Below the pieces are notes generated by a model. It was not told the origin of the DNA, searched no databases, and worked only from the letters and a program-made list of their open reading frames with translations. A DNA stretch of 64,000 nt from Pseudorasbora parva (lineage: Eukaryota > Chordata > Actinopteri > Cypriniformes > Gobionidae). The translations under genes and the position numbers were made by a program. This document shows positions 44,196 through 57,374 of this stretch, in pieces. Position 1 is the first letter of the stretch, and each line of letters begins with the position of its first letter. Where the stretch lies: positions 51,383,478 to 51,447,477 of the forward strand of contig NC_090177.1 in NCBI RefSeq assembly GCF_024679245.1, in the 5' to 3' direction.

Positions 44196-47100
44196 TCGAG
44201 TCAAGTCTGGAGTCTTCATCACTGGAGTCCGAGTCGAGTCTCTGAAGTCTGAGTCAAGTCTGGAGTCTTTATCACTGGATTCCGAATCGAGTCTGGAGTC
44301 TTCATCACTGGAGTCCGAATCGAGTCTGGAGTCTTCATCACTTGAGTCCGAGTCAAGTCTGGAGTCTTTATCATTGGAGTCCGAATCGAGTCTAAAGTCT
44401 TTATCACTGGAGTCCGAGTCAAGTCTGGAGTCTTCATCACTGGAGTCTGAGTCGAGTCTGGAGTCTTTATCACTGGAGTCCGAGTCAAGTCTGAAGTCTT
44501 TATCACTGGAGTCTGAGTCGAGTCTGGAGTCTTTATCACTGGAGTCTCAGTCAAGTCTGGAGTCTTCATCACTGGAGTCTGAGTCAAGTCTGGAGTCTTT
44601 ATCACTGGAGTCTGAGTCGAGTCTGGAGTCTCCCTCACTGGAGTCCGAATCGAGTCTCTGAAGTCTGAGTCAAGTCTGAAGTCTTTATCACTGGAGTCCG
44701 AATGGAGTCTGGAGTCTTCATCACTGGAGTCCAAGTTGAGTCTGGACTCTTCATCACTGGTGTCTGAGTCGAGTCTGGAGTCTTTATCACTGGAGTCCGA
44801 GTCAAGTCTGGAGTCTCCATCACTGGAGTCTGAGTCGAGTCTGGAGTCTTTATCACTGGAGTCCGAATCGAGTCTGGACTCTTCATCACTGGAGTCCGAA
44901 TCGAGTCTGGAGTCTTCGTCACTGGAGTCCGAGTCAAGTCTGCAGCCTTTATCACTGGAGTCCAAGTCAAGTCTGGAGTCCTCATCACTGTAGTCTGAGT
45001 CAAGTCTGGAGTCTTTATCACTGGAGTCTGAGTCAAGTCTCTGGAGTCTTTATCACTGGAGTCCAAGTTGAGTCTGGACTCTTCATCATTGGTGTCTGAG
45101 TCGAGTCTGGAGTCTTTATCACTAGAGTCCGAGTCAAGTCTGGAGTCTTTATCACTGGAGTCTGAGTCGAGTCTGGAGTCTTTATCACTGGAGTCCGAGT
45201 CAAGTCTGGAGTCTTTATCACTGGAGTCTGAGTCAAGTCTGGAGTCTTTATCACTGGAGTCCGAATCGAGTCTGGAGTCTTCGTCACTGGAGTCCGAGTC
45301 AAGTCTGCAGCCTTTATCACTGGAGTCCAAGTCAAGTCTGGAGTCCTCATCACTGGAGTCCGAGTCAAGTCTGGAGTCTTTATCACTGGAGTCTGAGTCA
45401 AGTCTGGAGTCTTTATCACTGGAGTCCGAATCGAGTCTGGAGTTTTCATCACTGGAGTCCGAGTCAAGTCTGCAGCCTTTATCACTGGAGTCCAAGTCAA
45501 GTCTGGAGTCCTCATCACTGGAGTCCGAGTCAAGTCTGGAGTCTTTATCACTGGAGTCCGAGTCAAGTCTGGAGTCTTTATCACTGGAGTCTGAATCGAG
45601 TCTGAAGTCTTTATCACTGGAGTCCGAGTCAAGTCTGGAGTCTTTATCACTGGAGTCCGAGTCTAGTCTGGAGTCTTCATCACTGGAGTCCGAATCGAGT
45701 CTGAAGTCTTTATCACTGGAGTCCGAGTCAAGTCTGGAGTCTTCATCACTGAAGTCCGAGTCAAGTCTGGAGTCTTCATCACTGGAGTCCGAATCGAGTC
45801 TGGAGTCTTCATCACTGGAGTCTTTGTCAAGTCTGCAGTCTTTATCACTGGAGTCTGAGTCGAGTCTGGAGTCTTTATCACTGGAGTCTGAATCGAGTCT
45901 GAAGTCTTTATCACTGGAGTCCGAGTCAAGTCTGGAGTCTTTATCACTGGAGTCCGAGTCTGGACTCTTCATCATTGGTGTCTGAGTCGAGTCTGGAGTC
46001 TTCATCACTGGAGTCCGAATCGAGTCTGGAGTCTTCATCACAGGAGTCCGAGTCAAGTCTGGAGTCTTTATCACTGGAGTCCGAGTCGAGTCTGGAGTCT
46101 CCATCACTGGAGTCTGAGTCAAGTCTGGAGTCTTCATCACTGGAGTCTGAGTCGAGTCTGGAGTCTTTATCACTGGAGTCTCAGTCAAGTCTGGAGTCTT
46201 CATCACTGGAGTCTGAGTCAAGTCTGGAGTCTTTATCACTGGAGTCTGAGTCGAGTCTGGAGTCTCCATCACTGGAGTCCGAATCGAGTCTCTGAAGTCT
46301 GAGTCAAGTCTGAAGTCTTTATCACTGGAGTCCGAGTCAAGTCTGGAGTCTTCATCACTGGAGTCTGAGTCGAGTCTGGAGTCTTTATCACTGGAGTCCG
46401 AATCGAGTCTGGACTCTTCATCACTGGAGTCCGAATCGAGTCTGGAGTCTTCGTCACTGGAGTCCGAGTCAAGTCTGCAGCCTTTATCACTGGAGTCCAA
46501 GTCAAGTCTGGAGTCCTCATCACTGTAGTCTGAGTCAAGTCTGGAGTCTTTATCACTGGAGTCTGAGTCAAGTCTCTGGAGTCTTTATCACTGGAGTCCA
46601 AGTTGAGTCTGGACTCTTCATCATTGGTGTCTGAGTCGAGTCTGGAGTCTTCATCACTGGAGTCCGAGTCAAGTCTGGAGTCTTCATCACTAGAGTCCGA
46701 GTCGAGTCTGGAGCCTTTATCACTGGAGTCCGAATCGAGTCTGGAGTCTTCATCACTGGAGTCCAAGTTGAGTCTGGACTCTTCATCACTGGTGTCTGAG
46801 TCGAGTCTGGAGTCTTTATCACTGGAGTCCGAGTCAAGTCTGGAGTCTCCATCACTGGAGTCTGAGTCGAGTCTGGAGTCTTTATCACTGGAGTCCGAAT
46901 CGAGTCTGGACTCTTCATCACTGGAGTCCGAATCGAGTCTGGAGTCTTCGTCACTGGAGTCCGAGTCAAGTCTGCAGCCTTTATCACTGGAGTCCAAGTC
47001 AAGTCTGGAGTCCTCATCACTGTAGTCTGAGTCAAGTCTGGAGTCTTTATCACTGGAGTCTGAGTCAAGTCTCTGGAGTCTTTATCTCTGGAGTCCAAGT

Positions 47101-47650
47101 TGAGTCTGGACTCTTCATCATTGGTGTCTGAGTCGAGTCTGGAGTCTTCATCACTGGAGTCCGAGTCAAGTCTGGAGTCTTCATCACTAGAGTCCGAGTC
47201 GAGTCTGGAGCCTTTATCACTGGAGTCCGAATCGAGTCTGGAGTCTTCTTCACTGGAGTCCAAGTTGAGTCTGGACTCTTCATCACTGGTGTCTGAGTCG
47301 AGTCTGGAGTCTTCATCACTGGAGTCCGAGTCAAGTCTGGAGTCTTCATCACTAGAGTCCGAGTCGAGTCTGGAGTCTTCATCACTGGAGTCCGAGTCAA
47401 GTCTGGAGTCTTTATCACTGGAGTCCGAATCGAGTCTGGAGTCTTCATCACTGGAGTCTGAGTCGAGTCTGGAGTCTTCATCACTGGAGTCCGAGTCAAG
47501 TCTGCAGTCTTTATCACTGGAGTCCGAGTCAAGTCTGGAGTCTTCATCACTGGAGTCTGAGTCGAGTCTGGAGTCTTCATCACTGGAGTCCGAGTCAAGT
47601 CTGCAGTCTTTATCACTGGAGTCCGAGTCAAATCTGGAGTCTTTATCACT
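44196..47650. repeat. 33-bp minisatellite, block 6 (3455 bp)
   Basis: The start matches block 8 over at least the first 770 bp. Includes a 621-codon minus-strand open frame (44635-46500) that consists only of 11-residue periods. Confidence 0.95.
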
Positions 47651-48062
47651 GGAATAAAGGTCCTAATTTATAAGGTATACATCCAGCCTGTTACATTTAA
47701 TACATTATAATGTAAAATACAAAACATTTGTCCTGGCAACAAGATGAATTGTTGGCATGTACAGGGTGAAAAGCAGCAGTCCTAGCACTGAGCCTAGCGG
47801 TACTCCATACTGGTGGTGTGTGAGGAGAGACCCCTGTCCTGAGTGTAAAGAGCTTTGGGTGTACAGTAGTACATATGAAAGCCCATTCATTCATTCTGGA
47901 GCATATTTTTTAGCTGGTCATAAAAATGTACCTTCAGGTATGGGTGTCAATATAGGCAGATTTTAAATAAAAGACATTTCATTTGATAGAGTGATTTACT
48001 AGCTGACTAACACTAACACAATCAAATGGAATATCAGTAGACCATTCAAGCTGCCTACAGGT
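47651..48062. repeat. Chimeric spacer 7
   Basis: 412 bp. The junction variant TGGTGGTGTGTGAGG and CCTGTCCTGAG link it to spacer 1, while ATTTTAAATA links it to spacers 3, 5, 6 and 8. Confidence 0.9.
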
Positions 48063-51000
48063 TCGAGTCAAGTCTGGAGTCTTCATCACTGGAGTCCGAG
48101 TCGAGTCTCTGAAGTCTGGAGTCTTTATCACTGGATTCCGAATCGAGTCTGGAGTCTTCATCACTGGAGTCCGAATCGAGTCTGGAGTCTTCATCACTTG
48201 AGTCCGAGTCAAGTCTGGAGTCTTTATCATTGGAGTCCGAATCGAGTCTAAAGTCTTTATCACTGGAGTCCGAGTCAAGTCTGGAGTCTTCATCACTGGA
48301 GTCTGAGTCGAGTCTGGAGTCTTTATCACTGGAGTCCGAGTCAAGTCTGAAGTCTTTATCACTGGAGTCTGAGTCGAGTCTGGAGTCTTTATCACTGGAG
48401 TCTCAGTCAAGTCTGAAGTCTTTATCACTGGAGTCTGAGTCGAGTCTGGAGTCTTTATCACTGGAGTCTCAGTCAAGTCTGGAGTCTTCATCACTGGAGT
48501 CTGAGTCAAGTCTGGAGTCTTTATCACTGGAGTCTGAGTCGAGTCTGGAGTCTCCCTCACTGGAGTCCGAATCGAGTCTCTGAAGTCTGAGTCAAGACTG
48601 AAGTCTTTATCACTGGAGTCCGAATGGAGTCTGGAGTCTTCATCACTGGAGTCCAAGTTGAGTCTGGACTCTTCATCACTGGTGTCTGAGTCGAGTCTGG
48701 AGTCTTTATCACTGGAGTCCGAGTCAAGTCTGGAGTCTCCATCACTGGAGTCTGAGTCGAGTCTGGAGTCTTTATCACTGGAGTCCGAATCGAGTCTGGA
48801 CTCTTCATCACTGGAGTCCGAATCGAGTCTGGAGTCTTCGTCACTGGAGTCCGAGTCAAGTCTGCAGCCTTTATCACTGGAGTCCAAGTCAAGTCTGGAG
48901 TCCTCATCACTGTAGTCTGAGTCAAGTCTGGAGTCTTTATCACTGGAGTCTGAGTCAAGTCTCTGGAGTCTTTATCACTGGAGTCCAAGTTGAGTCTGGA
49001 CTCTTCATCATTGGTGTCTGAGTCGAGTCTGGAGTCTTTATCACTGGAGTCCGAGTCAAGTCTGGAGTCTTTATCACTGGAGTCTGAGTCGAGTCTGGAG
49101 TCTTTATCACTGGAGTCCGAGTCAAGTCTGGAGTCTTTATCACTGGAGTCTGAGTCAAGTCTGGAGTCTTTATCACTGGAGTCCGAATCGAGTCTGGAGT
49201 CTTCGTCACTGGAGTCCGAGTCAAGTCTGCAGCCTTTATCACTGGAGTCCAAGTCAAGTCTGGAGTCCTCATCACTGGAGTCCGAGTCAAGTCTGGAGTC
49301 TTTATCACTGGAGTCTGAGTCAAGTCTGGAGTCTTTATCACTGGAGTCCGAATCGAGTCTGGAGTTTTCATCACTGGAGTCCGAGTCAAGTCTGCAGCCT
49401 TTATCACTGGAGTCCAAGTCAAGTCTGGAGTCCTCATCACTGGAGTCCGAGTCAAGTCTGGAGTCTTTATCACTGGAGTCCGAGTCAAGTCTGGAGTCTT
49501 TATCACTGGAGTCTGAATCGAGTCTGAAGTCTTTATCACTGGAGTCCGAGTCAAGTCTGGAGTCTTTATCACTGGAGTCCGAGTCTAGTCTGGAGTCTTC
49601 ATCACTGGAGTCCGAATCGAGTCTGAAGTCTTTATCACTGGAGTCCGAGTCAAGTCTGGAGTCTTCATCACTGAAGTCCGAGTCAAGTCTGGAGTCTTCA
49701 TCACTGGAGTCCGAATCGAGTCTGGAGTCTTCATCACTGGAGTCTTTGTCAAGTCTGCAGTCTTTATCACTGGAGTCTGAGTCGAGTCTGGAGTCTTTAT
49801 CACTGGAGTCCGAGTCGAGTCTGGAGTCTCCATCACTGGAGTCTGAGTCAAGTCTGGAGTCTTCATCACTGGAGTCTGAGTCGAGTCTGGAGTCTTTATC
49901 ACTGGAGTCTCAGTCAAGTCTGGAGTCTTCATCACTGGAGTCTGAGTCAAGTCTGGAGTCTTTATCACTGGAGTCTGAGTCGAGTCTGGAGTCTCCATCA
50001 CTGGAGTCCGAATCGAGTCTCTGAAGTCTGAGTCAAGTCTGAAGTCTTTATCACTGGAGTCCGAGTCAAGTCTGGAGTCTTCATCACTGGAGTCTGAGTC
50101 GAGTCTGGAGTCTTTATCACTGGAGTCCGAATCGAGTCTGGACTCTTCATCACTGGAGTCCGAATCGAGTCTGGAGTCTTCGTCACTGGAGTCCGAGTCA
50201 AGTCTGCAGCCTTTATCACTGGAGTCCAAGTCAAGTCTGGAGTCCTCATCACTGTAGTCTGAGTCAAGTCTGGAGTCTTTATCACTGGAGTCTGAGTCAA
50301 GTCTCTGGAGTCTTTATCACTGGAGTCCAAGTTGAGTCTGGACTCTTCATCATTGGTGTCTGAGTCGAGTCTGGAGTCTTCATCACTGGAGTCCGAGTCA
50401 AGTCTGGAGTCTTCATCACTAGAGTCCGAGTCGAGTCTGGAGCCTTTATCACTGGAGTCCGAATCGAGTCTGGAGTCTTCATCACTGGAGTCCAAGTTGA
50501 GTCTGGACTCTTCATCACTGGTGTCTGAGTCGAGTCTGGAGTCTTTATCACTGGAGTCCGAGTCAAGTCTGGAGTCTCCATCACTGGAGTCTGAGTCGAG
50601 TCTGGAGTCTTTATCACTGGAGTCCGAATCGAGTCTGGACTCTTCATCACTGGAGTCCGAATCGAGTCTGGAGTCTTCGTCACTGGAGTCCGAGTCAAGT
50701 CTGCAGCCTTTATCACTGGAGTCCAAGTCAAGTCTGGAGTCCTCATCACTGTAGTCTGAGTCAAGTCTGGAGTCTTTATCACTGGAGTCTGAGTCAAGTC
50801 TCTGGAGTCTTTATCTCTGGAGTCCAAGTTGAGTCTGGACTCTTCATCATTGGTGTCTGAGTCGAGTCTGGAGTCTTCATCACTGGAGTCCGAGTCAAGT
50901 CTGGAGTCTTCATCACTAGAGTCCGAGTCGAGTCTGGAGCCTTTATCACTGGAGTCCGAATCGAGTCTGGAGTCTTCTTCACTGGAGTCCAAGTTGAGTC

Positions 51001-51379
51001 TGGACTCTTCATCACTGGTGTCTGAGTCGAGTCTGGAGTCTTCATCACTGGAGTCCGAGTCAAGTCTGGAGTCTTCATCACTAGAGTCCGAGTCGAGTCT
51101 GGAGTCTTCATCACTGGAGTCCGAGTCAAGTCTGGAGTCTTTATCACTGGAGTCCGAATCGAGTCTGGAGTCTTCATCACTGGAGTCTGAGTCGAGTCTG
51201 GAGTCTTCATCACTGGAGTCCGAGTCAAGTCTGCAGTCTTTATCACTGGAGTCCGAGTCAAGTCTGGAGTCTTCATCACTGGAGTCTGAGTCGAGTCTGG
51301 AGTCTTCATCACTGGAGTCCGAGTCAAGTCTGCAGTCTTTATCACTGGAGTCCGAGTCAAATCTGGAGTCTTTATCACT
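48063..51379. repeat. 33-bp minisatellite, block 7 (3317 bp)
   Basis: Nearly the same length as block 8. Near its start it lacks a GAGTCAAGTC stretch found in the equivalent place of blocks 6 and 8. Confidence 0.95.
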
Positions 51380-51791
51380 GGAATAAAGGTCCTAATTTAT
51401 AAGGTATACATCCAGCCTGTTACATTTAATACATTATAATGTAAAATACAAAACATTTGTCCTGGCAACAAGATGAATTGTTGGCATGTACAGGGTGAAA
51501 AGCAGCAGTCCTAGCACTGAGCCTAGCGGTACTCCATACTGGTGGTGGTTGAGGAGAGACCCCTGTCATGAGTGTAAAGAGCTTTGGGTGTACAGTAGTA
51601 CATATGAAAGCCCATTCATTCATTCTGGAGCATATTTTTTAGCTGGTCATAAAAATGTACCTTCAGGTATGGGTGTCAATATAGGCAGATTTTAAATAAA
51701 AGACATTTCATTTGATAGAGTGATTTACTAGCTGACTAACACTAACACAATCAAATGGAATATCAGTAGACCATTCAAGCTGCCTACAGGT
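51380..51791. repeat. Chimeric spacer 8
   Basis: 412 bp, standard composition. Confidence 0.9.
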
Positions 51792-54700
51792 TCGAGTCAA
51801 GTCTGGAGTCTTCATCACTGGAGTCCGAGTCGAGTCTCTGAAGTCTGAGTCAAGTCTGGAGTCTTTATCACTGGATTCCGAATCGAGTCTGGAGTCTTCA
51901 TCACTGGAGTCCGAATCGAGTCTGGAGTCTTCATCACTTGAGTCCGAGTCAAGTCTGGAGTCTTTATCATTGGAGTCCGAATCGAGTCTAAAGTCTTTAT
52001 CACTGGAGTCCGAGTCAAGTCTGGAGTCTTCATCACTGGAGTCTGAGTCGAGTCTGGAGTCTTTATCACTGGAGTCCGAGTCAAGTCTGAAGTCTTTATC
52101 ACTGGAGTCTGAGTCGAGTCTGGAGTCTTTATCACTGGAGTCTCAGTCAAGTCTGGAGTCTTCATCACTGGAGTCTGAGTCAAGTCTGGAGTCTTTATCA
52201 CTGGAGTCTGAGTCGAGTCTGGAGTCTCCCTCACTGGAGTCCGAATCGAGTCTCTGAAGTCTGAGTCAAGTCTGAAGTCTTTATCACTGGAGTCCGAATG
52301 GAGTCTGGAGTCTTCATCACTGGAGTCCAAGTTGAGTCTGGACTCTTCATCACTGGTGTCTGAGTCGAGTCTGGAGTCTTTATCACTGGAGTCCGAGTCA
52401 AGTCTGGAGTCTCCATCACTGGAGTCTGAGTCGAGTCTGGAGTCTTTATCACTGGAGTCCGAATCGAGTCTGGACTCTTCATCACTGGAGTCCGAATCGA
52501 GTCTGGAGTCTTCGTCACTGGAGTCCGAGTCAAGTCTGCAGCCTTTATCACTGGAGTCCAAGTCAAGTTTGGAGTCCTCATCACTGTAGTCTGAGTCAAG
52601 TCTGGAGTCTTTATCACTGGAGTCTGAGTCAAGTCTCTGGAGTCTTTATCACTGGAGTCCAAGTTGAGTCTGGACTCTTCATCATTGGTGTCTGAGTCGA
52701 GTCTGGAGTCTTTATCACTGGAGTCCGAGTCAAGTCTGGAGTCTTTATCACTGGAGTCTGAGTCGAGTCTGGAGTCTTTATCACTGGAGTCCGAGTCAAG
52801 TCTGGAGTCTTTATCACTGGAGTCTGAGTCAAGTCTGGAGTCTTTATCACTGGAGTCCGAATCGAGTCTGGAGTCTTCGTCACTGGAGTCCGAGTCAAGT
52901 CTGCAGCCTTTATCACTGGAGTCCAAGTCAAGTCTGGAGTCCTCATCACTGGAGTCCGAGTCAAGTCTGGAGTCTTTATCACTGGAGTCTGAGTCAAGTC
53001 TGGAGTCTTTATCACTGGAGTCCGAATCGAGTCTGGAGTTTTCATCACTGGAGTCCGAGTCAAGTCTGCAGCCTTTATCACTGGAGTCCAAGTCAAGTCT
53101 GGAGTCCTCATCACTGGAGTCCGAGTCAAGTCTGGAGTCTTTATCACTGGAGTCCGAGTCAAGTCTGGAGTCTTTATCACTGGAGTCTGAATCGAGTCTG
53201 AAGTCTTTATCACTGGAGTCCGAGTCAAGTCTGGAGTCTTTATCACTGGAGTCCGAGTCTAGTCTGGAGTCTTCATCACTGGAGTCCGAATCGAGTCTGA
53301 AGTCTTTATCACTGGAGTCCGAGTCAAGTCTGGAGTCTTCATCACTGAAGTCCGAGTCAAGTCTGGAGTCTTCATCACTGGAGTCCGAATCGAGTCTGGA
53401 GTCTTCATCACTGGAGTCTTTTTCAAGTCTGCAGTCTTTATCACTGGAGTCTGAGTCGAGTCTGGAGTCTTTATCACTGGAGTCTGAATCGAGTCTGAAG
53501 TCTTTATCACTGGAGTCCGAGTCAAGTCTGGAGTCTTTATCACTGGAGTCCGAGTCTGGACTCTTCATCATTGGTGTCTGAGTCGAGTCTGGAGTCTTCA
53601 TCACTGGAGTCCGAATCGAGTCTGGAGTCTTCATCACAGGAGTCCGAGTCAAGTCTGGAGTCTTTATCACTGGAGTCCGAGTCGAGTCTGGAGTCTTCAT
53701 CACTGGAGTTCGAGTCAAGTCTGGAGTCCTTATCACTGGAGTCCGAGTCAAGTCTGCAGCCTTTATCACTGGAATCCAAGTCAAGTCTGGAGTCCTCATC
53801 ACTGGAGTCCGAGTCAAGTCTGGAGTCTTTATCACTGGAGTCTGAGTCAAGTCTGGAGTCTTTATCACTGGAGTCCGAGTCAAGTCTGGAGTCTTCATCA
53901 CTGGAGTCCGAGTCAAGTCTGCAGCCTTTATCACTGGAGTCCGAGTCAAGTCTGGAGTCTTCATCACTGGAGTCCGAGTCAAGTCTGGAGTCTTCATCAC
54001 TGAAGTCCGAGTCAAGTCTGGAGTCTTCATCACTGGAGTCCGAATCGAGTCTGGAGTCTTCATCACTGGAGTCTGAGTCGAGTCTGGAGTCTTCATCACT
54101 GGAGTCCGAGTCAAGTCTGCAGTCTTTATCACTGGAGTCCGAGTCAAGTCTGCAGTCTTTATCACTGGAGTCCGAGTCAAGTCTCTGGAGTCTTTATCAC
54201 TGGAGTCCAAGTTGAGTCTGGACTCTTCATCACTGGTGTCTGAGTTGAGTCTGGAGTCTTTATCACTGGAGTCCGAGTCAAGTCTGGAGTCTTTATCACT
54301 GGAGTCTGAGTCGAGTCTGGAGTCTTTATCACTGGAGTCCGAGTCTAGTCTGAAGTCTTTATCACTGGAGTCTGAGTCGAGTCTGGAGTCTTTATCACTG
54401 GAGTCTGAATCGAGTCTGAAGTCTTTATCACTGGAGTCTGAGTCGAGTCTGGAGTCTTTATCACTGGAGTCTGAGTCGAGTCTGGAGTCTTCATCACTGG
54501 AGTCCGAGTCAAGTCTGGAGTCTTTATCACTGGAGTCCGAATCGAGTCTGGAGTCCTCATCACTGGAGTCCGAGTCAAGTCTGGAGTCTTTATCATTGAA
54601 GTCCGAGTCTAGTCTGGAGTCTTTATCACTGGAGTCCGAATCGAGTCTGGAGTCTTTATCACTGAAGTCCGAGTCTAGTCTGGAGTCTTTATCACTGGAG

Positions 54701-55109
54701 TCCGAGTCTAGTCTGGAGTCTTTATCACTGGAGTCCGAGTCAAGTCTGGAGTCTTTATCATTGAAGTCCGAGTCTAGTCTGGAGTCTTTATCACTGGAGT
54801 CCGAATCGAGTCTGGAGTCTTTATCACTGAAGTCCGAGTCTAGTCTGGAGTCTTTATCACTGGAGTCCGAGTCTAGTCTGGAGTCTTTATCACTGGAGTC
54901 CGAATCGAGTCTGGAGTCCTCATTACTGAAGTCCGAATGGAGTCTGGAGTCTTTATCACTGGAGTCTGAGTCGAGTCTGGAGTCTTTATCAATGGAGTCC
55001 TCATCACTGGAGTCTGAATCGAGTCTGGAGTCTTCATTACTGAAGTCCGAGTCGAGTCTGGAGTCTTTATCACTGGAGTCCGAGTCAAGTCTCTGGAGTC
55101 TTTATCACT
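51792..55109. repeat. 33-bp minisatellite, block 8 (3318 bp)
   Basis: Right-most block. The last 800 bp contain many variants absent elsewhere (CATTACTGAAGTCC, ATCAATGGAGTCC). A 659-codon minus-strand open frame (52231-54210) is purely repetitive. Confidence 0.95.
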
Positions 55110-55450
55110 GGAATAAAGGTCCTAATATACATCAATAGAAGGGATACATCCAGCCTGTTACATTTAATACATTATAATATAAAATACAAAACATTTGTCC
55201 TGGCAACAAGATGAGTTGTTGGCATGTACAGGGTGAAAAGCAGCAGTCCTAGCACGGAGCCTTGCGGTACTCCATACTTGTGATCGGTGTGACAGCTCTT
55301 CATTCACTGCTACAAACTGATTACAGTCAGATAAGTATGATTTAAACCATGCCAATGCAATTCCACTAATGCCAACATAATTCTTGAGTCTATTCAGAAG
55401 AATGTTGTGGTCGATATTGTCGAATGCAGCACTAAGTTCCAGTAACACTA
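55110..55450 (-). pseudogene. LINE reverse-transcriptase fragment, parent of the spacer scrap
   Basis: The minus strand reads LLELSAAFDNIDHNILLNRL, then GIALAWFKSYLSDCNQF, with the GVPQGSVLGPLL-type block corrupted by frameshift near 55270, then the same LYMP...ARTNV scrap found in each spacer. LSAAFDxxDHxIL is reverse-transcriptase block A of L2/CR1-type LINEs. It extends about 170 bp further into the reverse transcriptase than the spacer copies do, so it is the longest version in the window. Confidence 0.85.
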
Positions 55451-55813
55451 ATAGAGAGATACAGCCATGGTTGGATGATCAGAGTAATGATTATGAGATT
55501 CACTTTAATATGATCATATGATACAATGACAGACAGAATATGCACTGTAAAAAAGAAAAGTGAGAGATAAAGATCAAATATAAACATTTCATGTTGTTGG
55601 ATTTTTTTATTTAAGTCATGAAAGAGAGAGCGAGAGAGAGTATGGGCCACATACGGTGCTTAAACATTGTAATCTTCATCAGTCATTAAAGGGTTAGTTC
55701 ACCCAAAAATGAAATTTCCTTTATTAATGACTCACCCAAATGTCGTCCCACACCTGTAAGACCTCCGTTCATCCTTGGAACACAGTTTAAGATATTTTAG
55801 ATTTAGTCCGAGG

Positions 55814-56885
55814 CAGTGGCAGGGCCAGAAATGTTTAACTGAGTGGACCTTGGTGGAATAGGGTGGACCTCAATGACTACTCTCAAATTACACAAATTTA
55901 ACAATACGAGATTAAATCACTTGACAGTAAATATAAGCTATATATGATTTATTTTTTGCCAACAAATTCATGTATATAGAAAATTGATTTATAACAAGCA
56001 GCTACAAAGCCTATTGCAAGGAAGACAAATATAGATATTGTGCTGCTATATGACCACTGTAACAAGACATCAGTGTTTAAAATGGAATAACCAGTTCTTG
56101 TCAACTAATGCAACTCAGTAAAACTGTTGTCAAATATGTATTTGCAGCTTAACCTGGGAGAATTTGAAGTAATCTATTTTATAAAATGATAAAGCTAATG
56201 CAATATATATGACACTAATAGAACGTCAATGAAATGGGAACTTTGTGTACCACTTAGCAGCAAAATTTCTAGACTTGCCGTTTATTATTGTGCGCGGAAA
56301 CTCGCGTAAATGGGGCTGAGCAGGTGGTTCAAGTGTGGATAAATCCGCTGGTATGTTTCCTTTCTCGACGATTAGCCCGGGTTGAGAGGAGGAGGTGCTG
56401 GTGGGTGGAAGAGATGATGTGGTGGACTGCTGGTCAGTTGAGGTGTCTGTACTGTCATCGTCATCAAATATTTCAGGTTCTGTTCTTGTTTTTTTTAAAT
56501 ATTTAATTAAAGATGTCTGTTTCGACATGCTCGTCTCGTGTCATGCGCCGTGGCCCGTGTTAAAAGTTTATTTCACTTGCAGACGTAAACTCATCTTCCC
56601 ATCCCCCCAAAAATACGCGATTGGCTAAACATTACTACTAAGCTTATTGATTGGCTGTTGCAATAAGGCAGTTATATGAAAATGTTTTCACTCTACAGTA
56701 ATTATTTTTTAATGAAACTTTTTGTACGTGTTTAAGTGATTAGTGTTGTCACATAGGCATATTCTTTTCTGCTATCCCAAAAAAAACAAAAACTTTTTTT
56801 TTTTTTGTCTTTTCTGATTGGGTGGGCCAGTCGTCAATCTGAGTGGGCCAGTGCCACCCTGGAACCTTATGTAGCCTCGCCCCTG
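55814..56885 (-). mobile_element. hAT element, internally deleted, with transposase N-terminus
   Basis: Begins CAGTGGCAGGGCC and ends GGCTACATAAGG in reverse (plus strand end CCTCGCCCCTG). The perfect 8-bp duplication GTCCGAGG lies at 55806-55813 and 56886-56893. CAG...CTG tips plus 8-bp duplication are hAT hallmarks. At 1072 bp it is too short for a complete transposase gene. Confidence 0.88.
56226..56528 (-). pseudogene. hAT transposase N-terminal fragment
   Basis: The 100-codon frame starts MSKQTSLIKYLKKTRTEPE, passes an acidic and Ser/Thr-rich linker, and ends HLREFPRTIINGKSRNFAAK then WYTKFPF. The P-R-T...R-x-F...W-Y-x-x-F-P-x pattern is the start of the TTF/BED-like zinc-finger region of hAT transposases of the ZMYM/TTF type. 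The zinc-binding cysteines and the catalytic domain are missing because the element is deleted after this point. It lies inside the hAT element at 55814-56885. Confidence 0.7.
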
Positions 56886-57374
56886 GTCCGAGGCCTTTCT
56901 GTCCTTTGAATGTAAGTGTATGCCCACTTGCTGTCCAAGTCCAGGAGGGAATGAAAACATCATCAAAGTAGTCCATATGTGACATCAGTTGGACTCTTTT
57001 GAAGCATCGACAATACATTTCTGTCCAAAAATAACAAAAAATACGACTTTAATTTTTATTTTTCTTTGAACTAATCCTTTAAATTAAAAGTTGCTATAGT
57101 ATGTTGACTGCTCTGTGATGGTTAATAAAAGATAACGATCTGTCAATTTTAGACCTATGAAATGAAAATTACAATTACAAATCCCCAGAAACTGAAAAAT
57201 TAAAATCCAATATATAGAGCTATCAGTATCAGTGTTGGTCATATTGGCTTTCTTTAATAGTAATTATGTACAACAAACATGTCAAATATACTGTCTTCAC
57301 GTCTTTAGTATAGTCAAAATATTACAAAATAGTCTTCACATCCAGTCCATCTTCCCAAACCTCCTCAGACTAGA

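Larger units (their letters stand above)
55690..57078. mobile_element. TTAA MITE split by a hAT element
   Basis: The left end AGGGTTAGTTCACCC and right end TTTGAACTAATCCT are imperfect inverted repeats, with TTAA at 55686-55689 and 57079-57082. Removing the insert at 55814-56885 and one target copy leaves about 309 bp. The end sequence is a very common fish MITE type. Confidence 0.82.
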
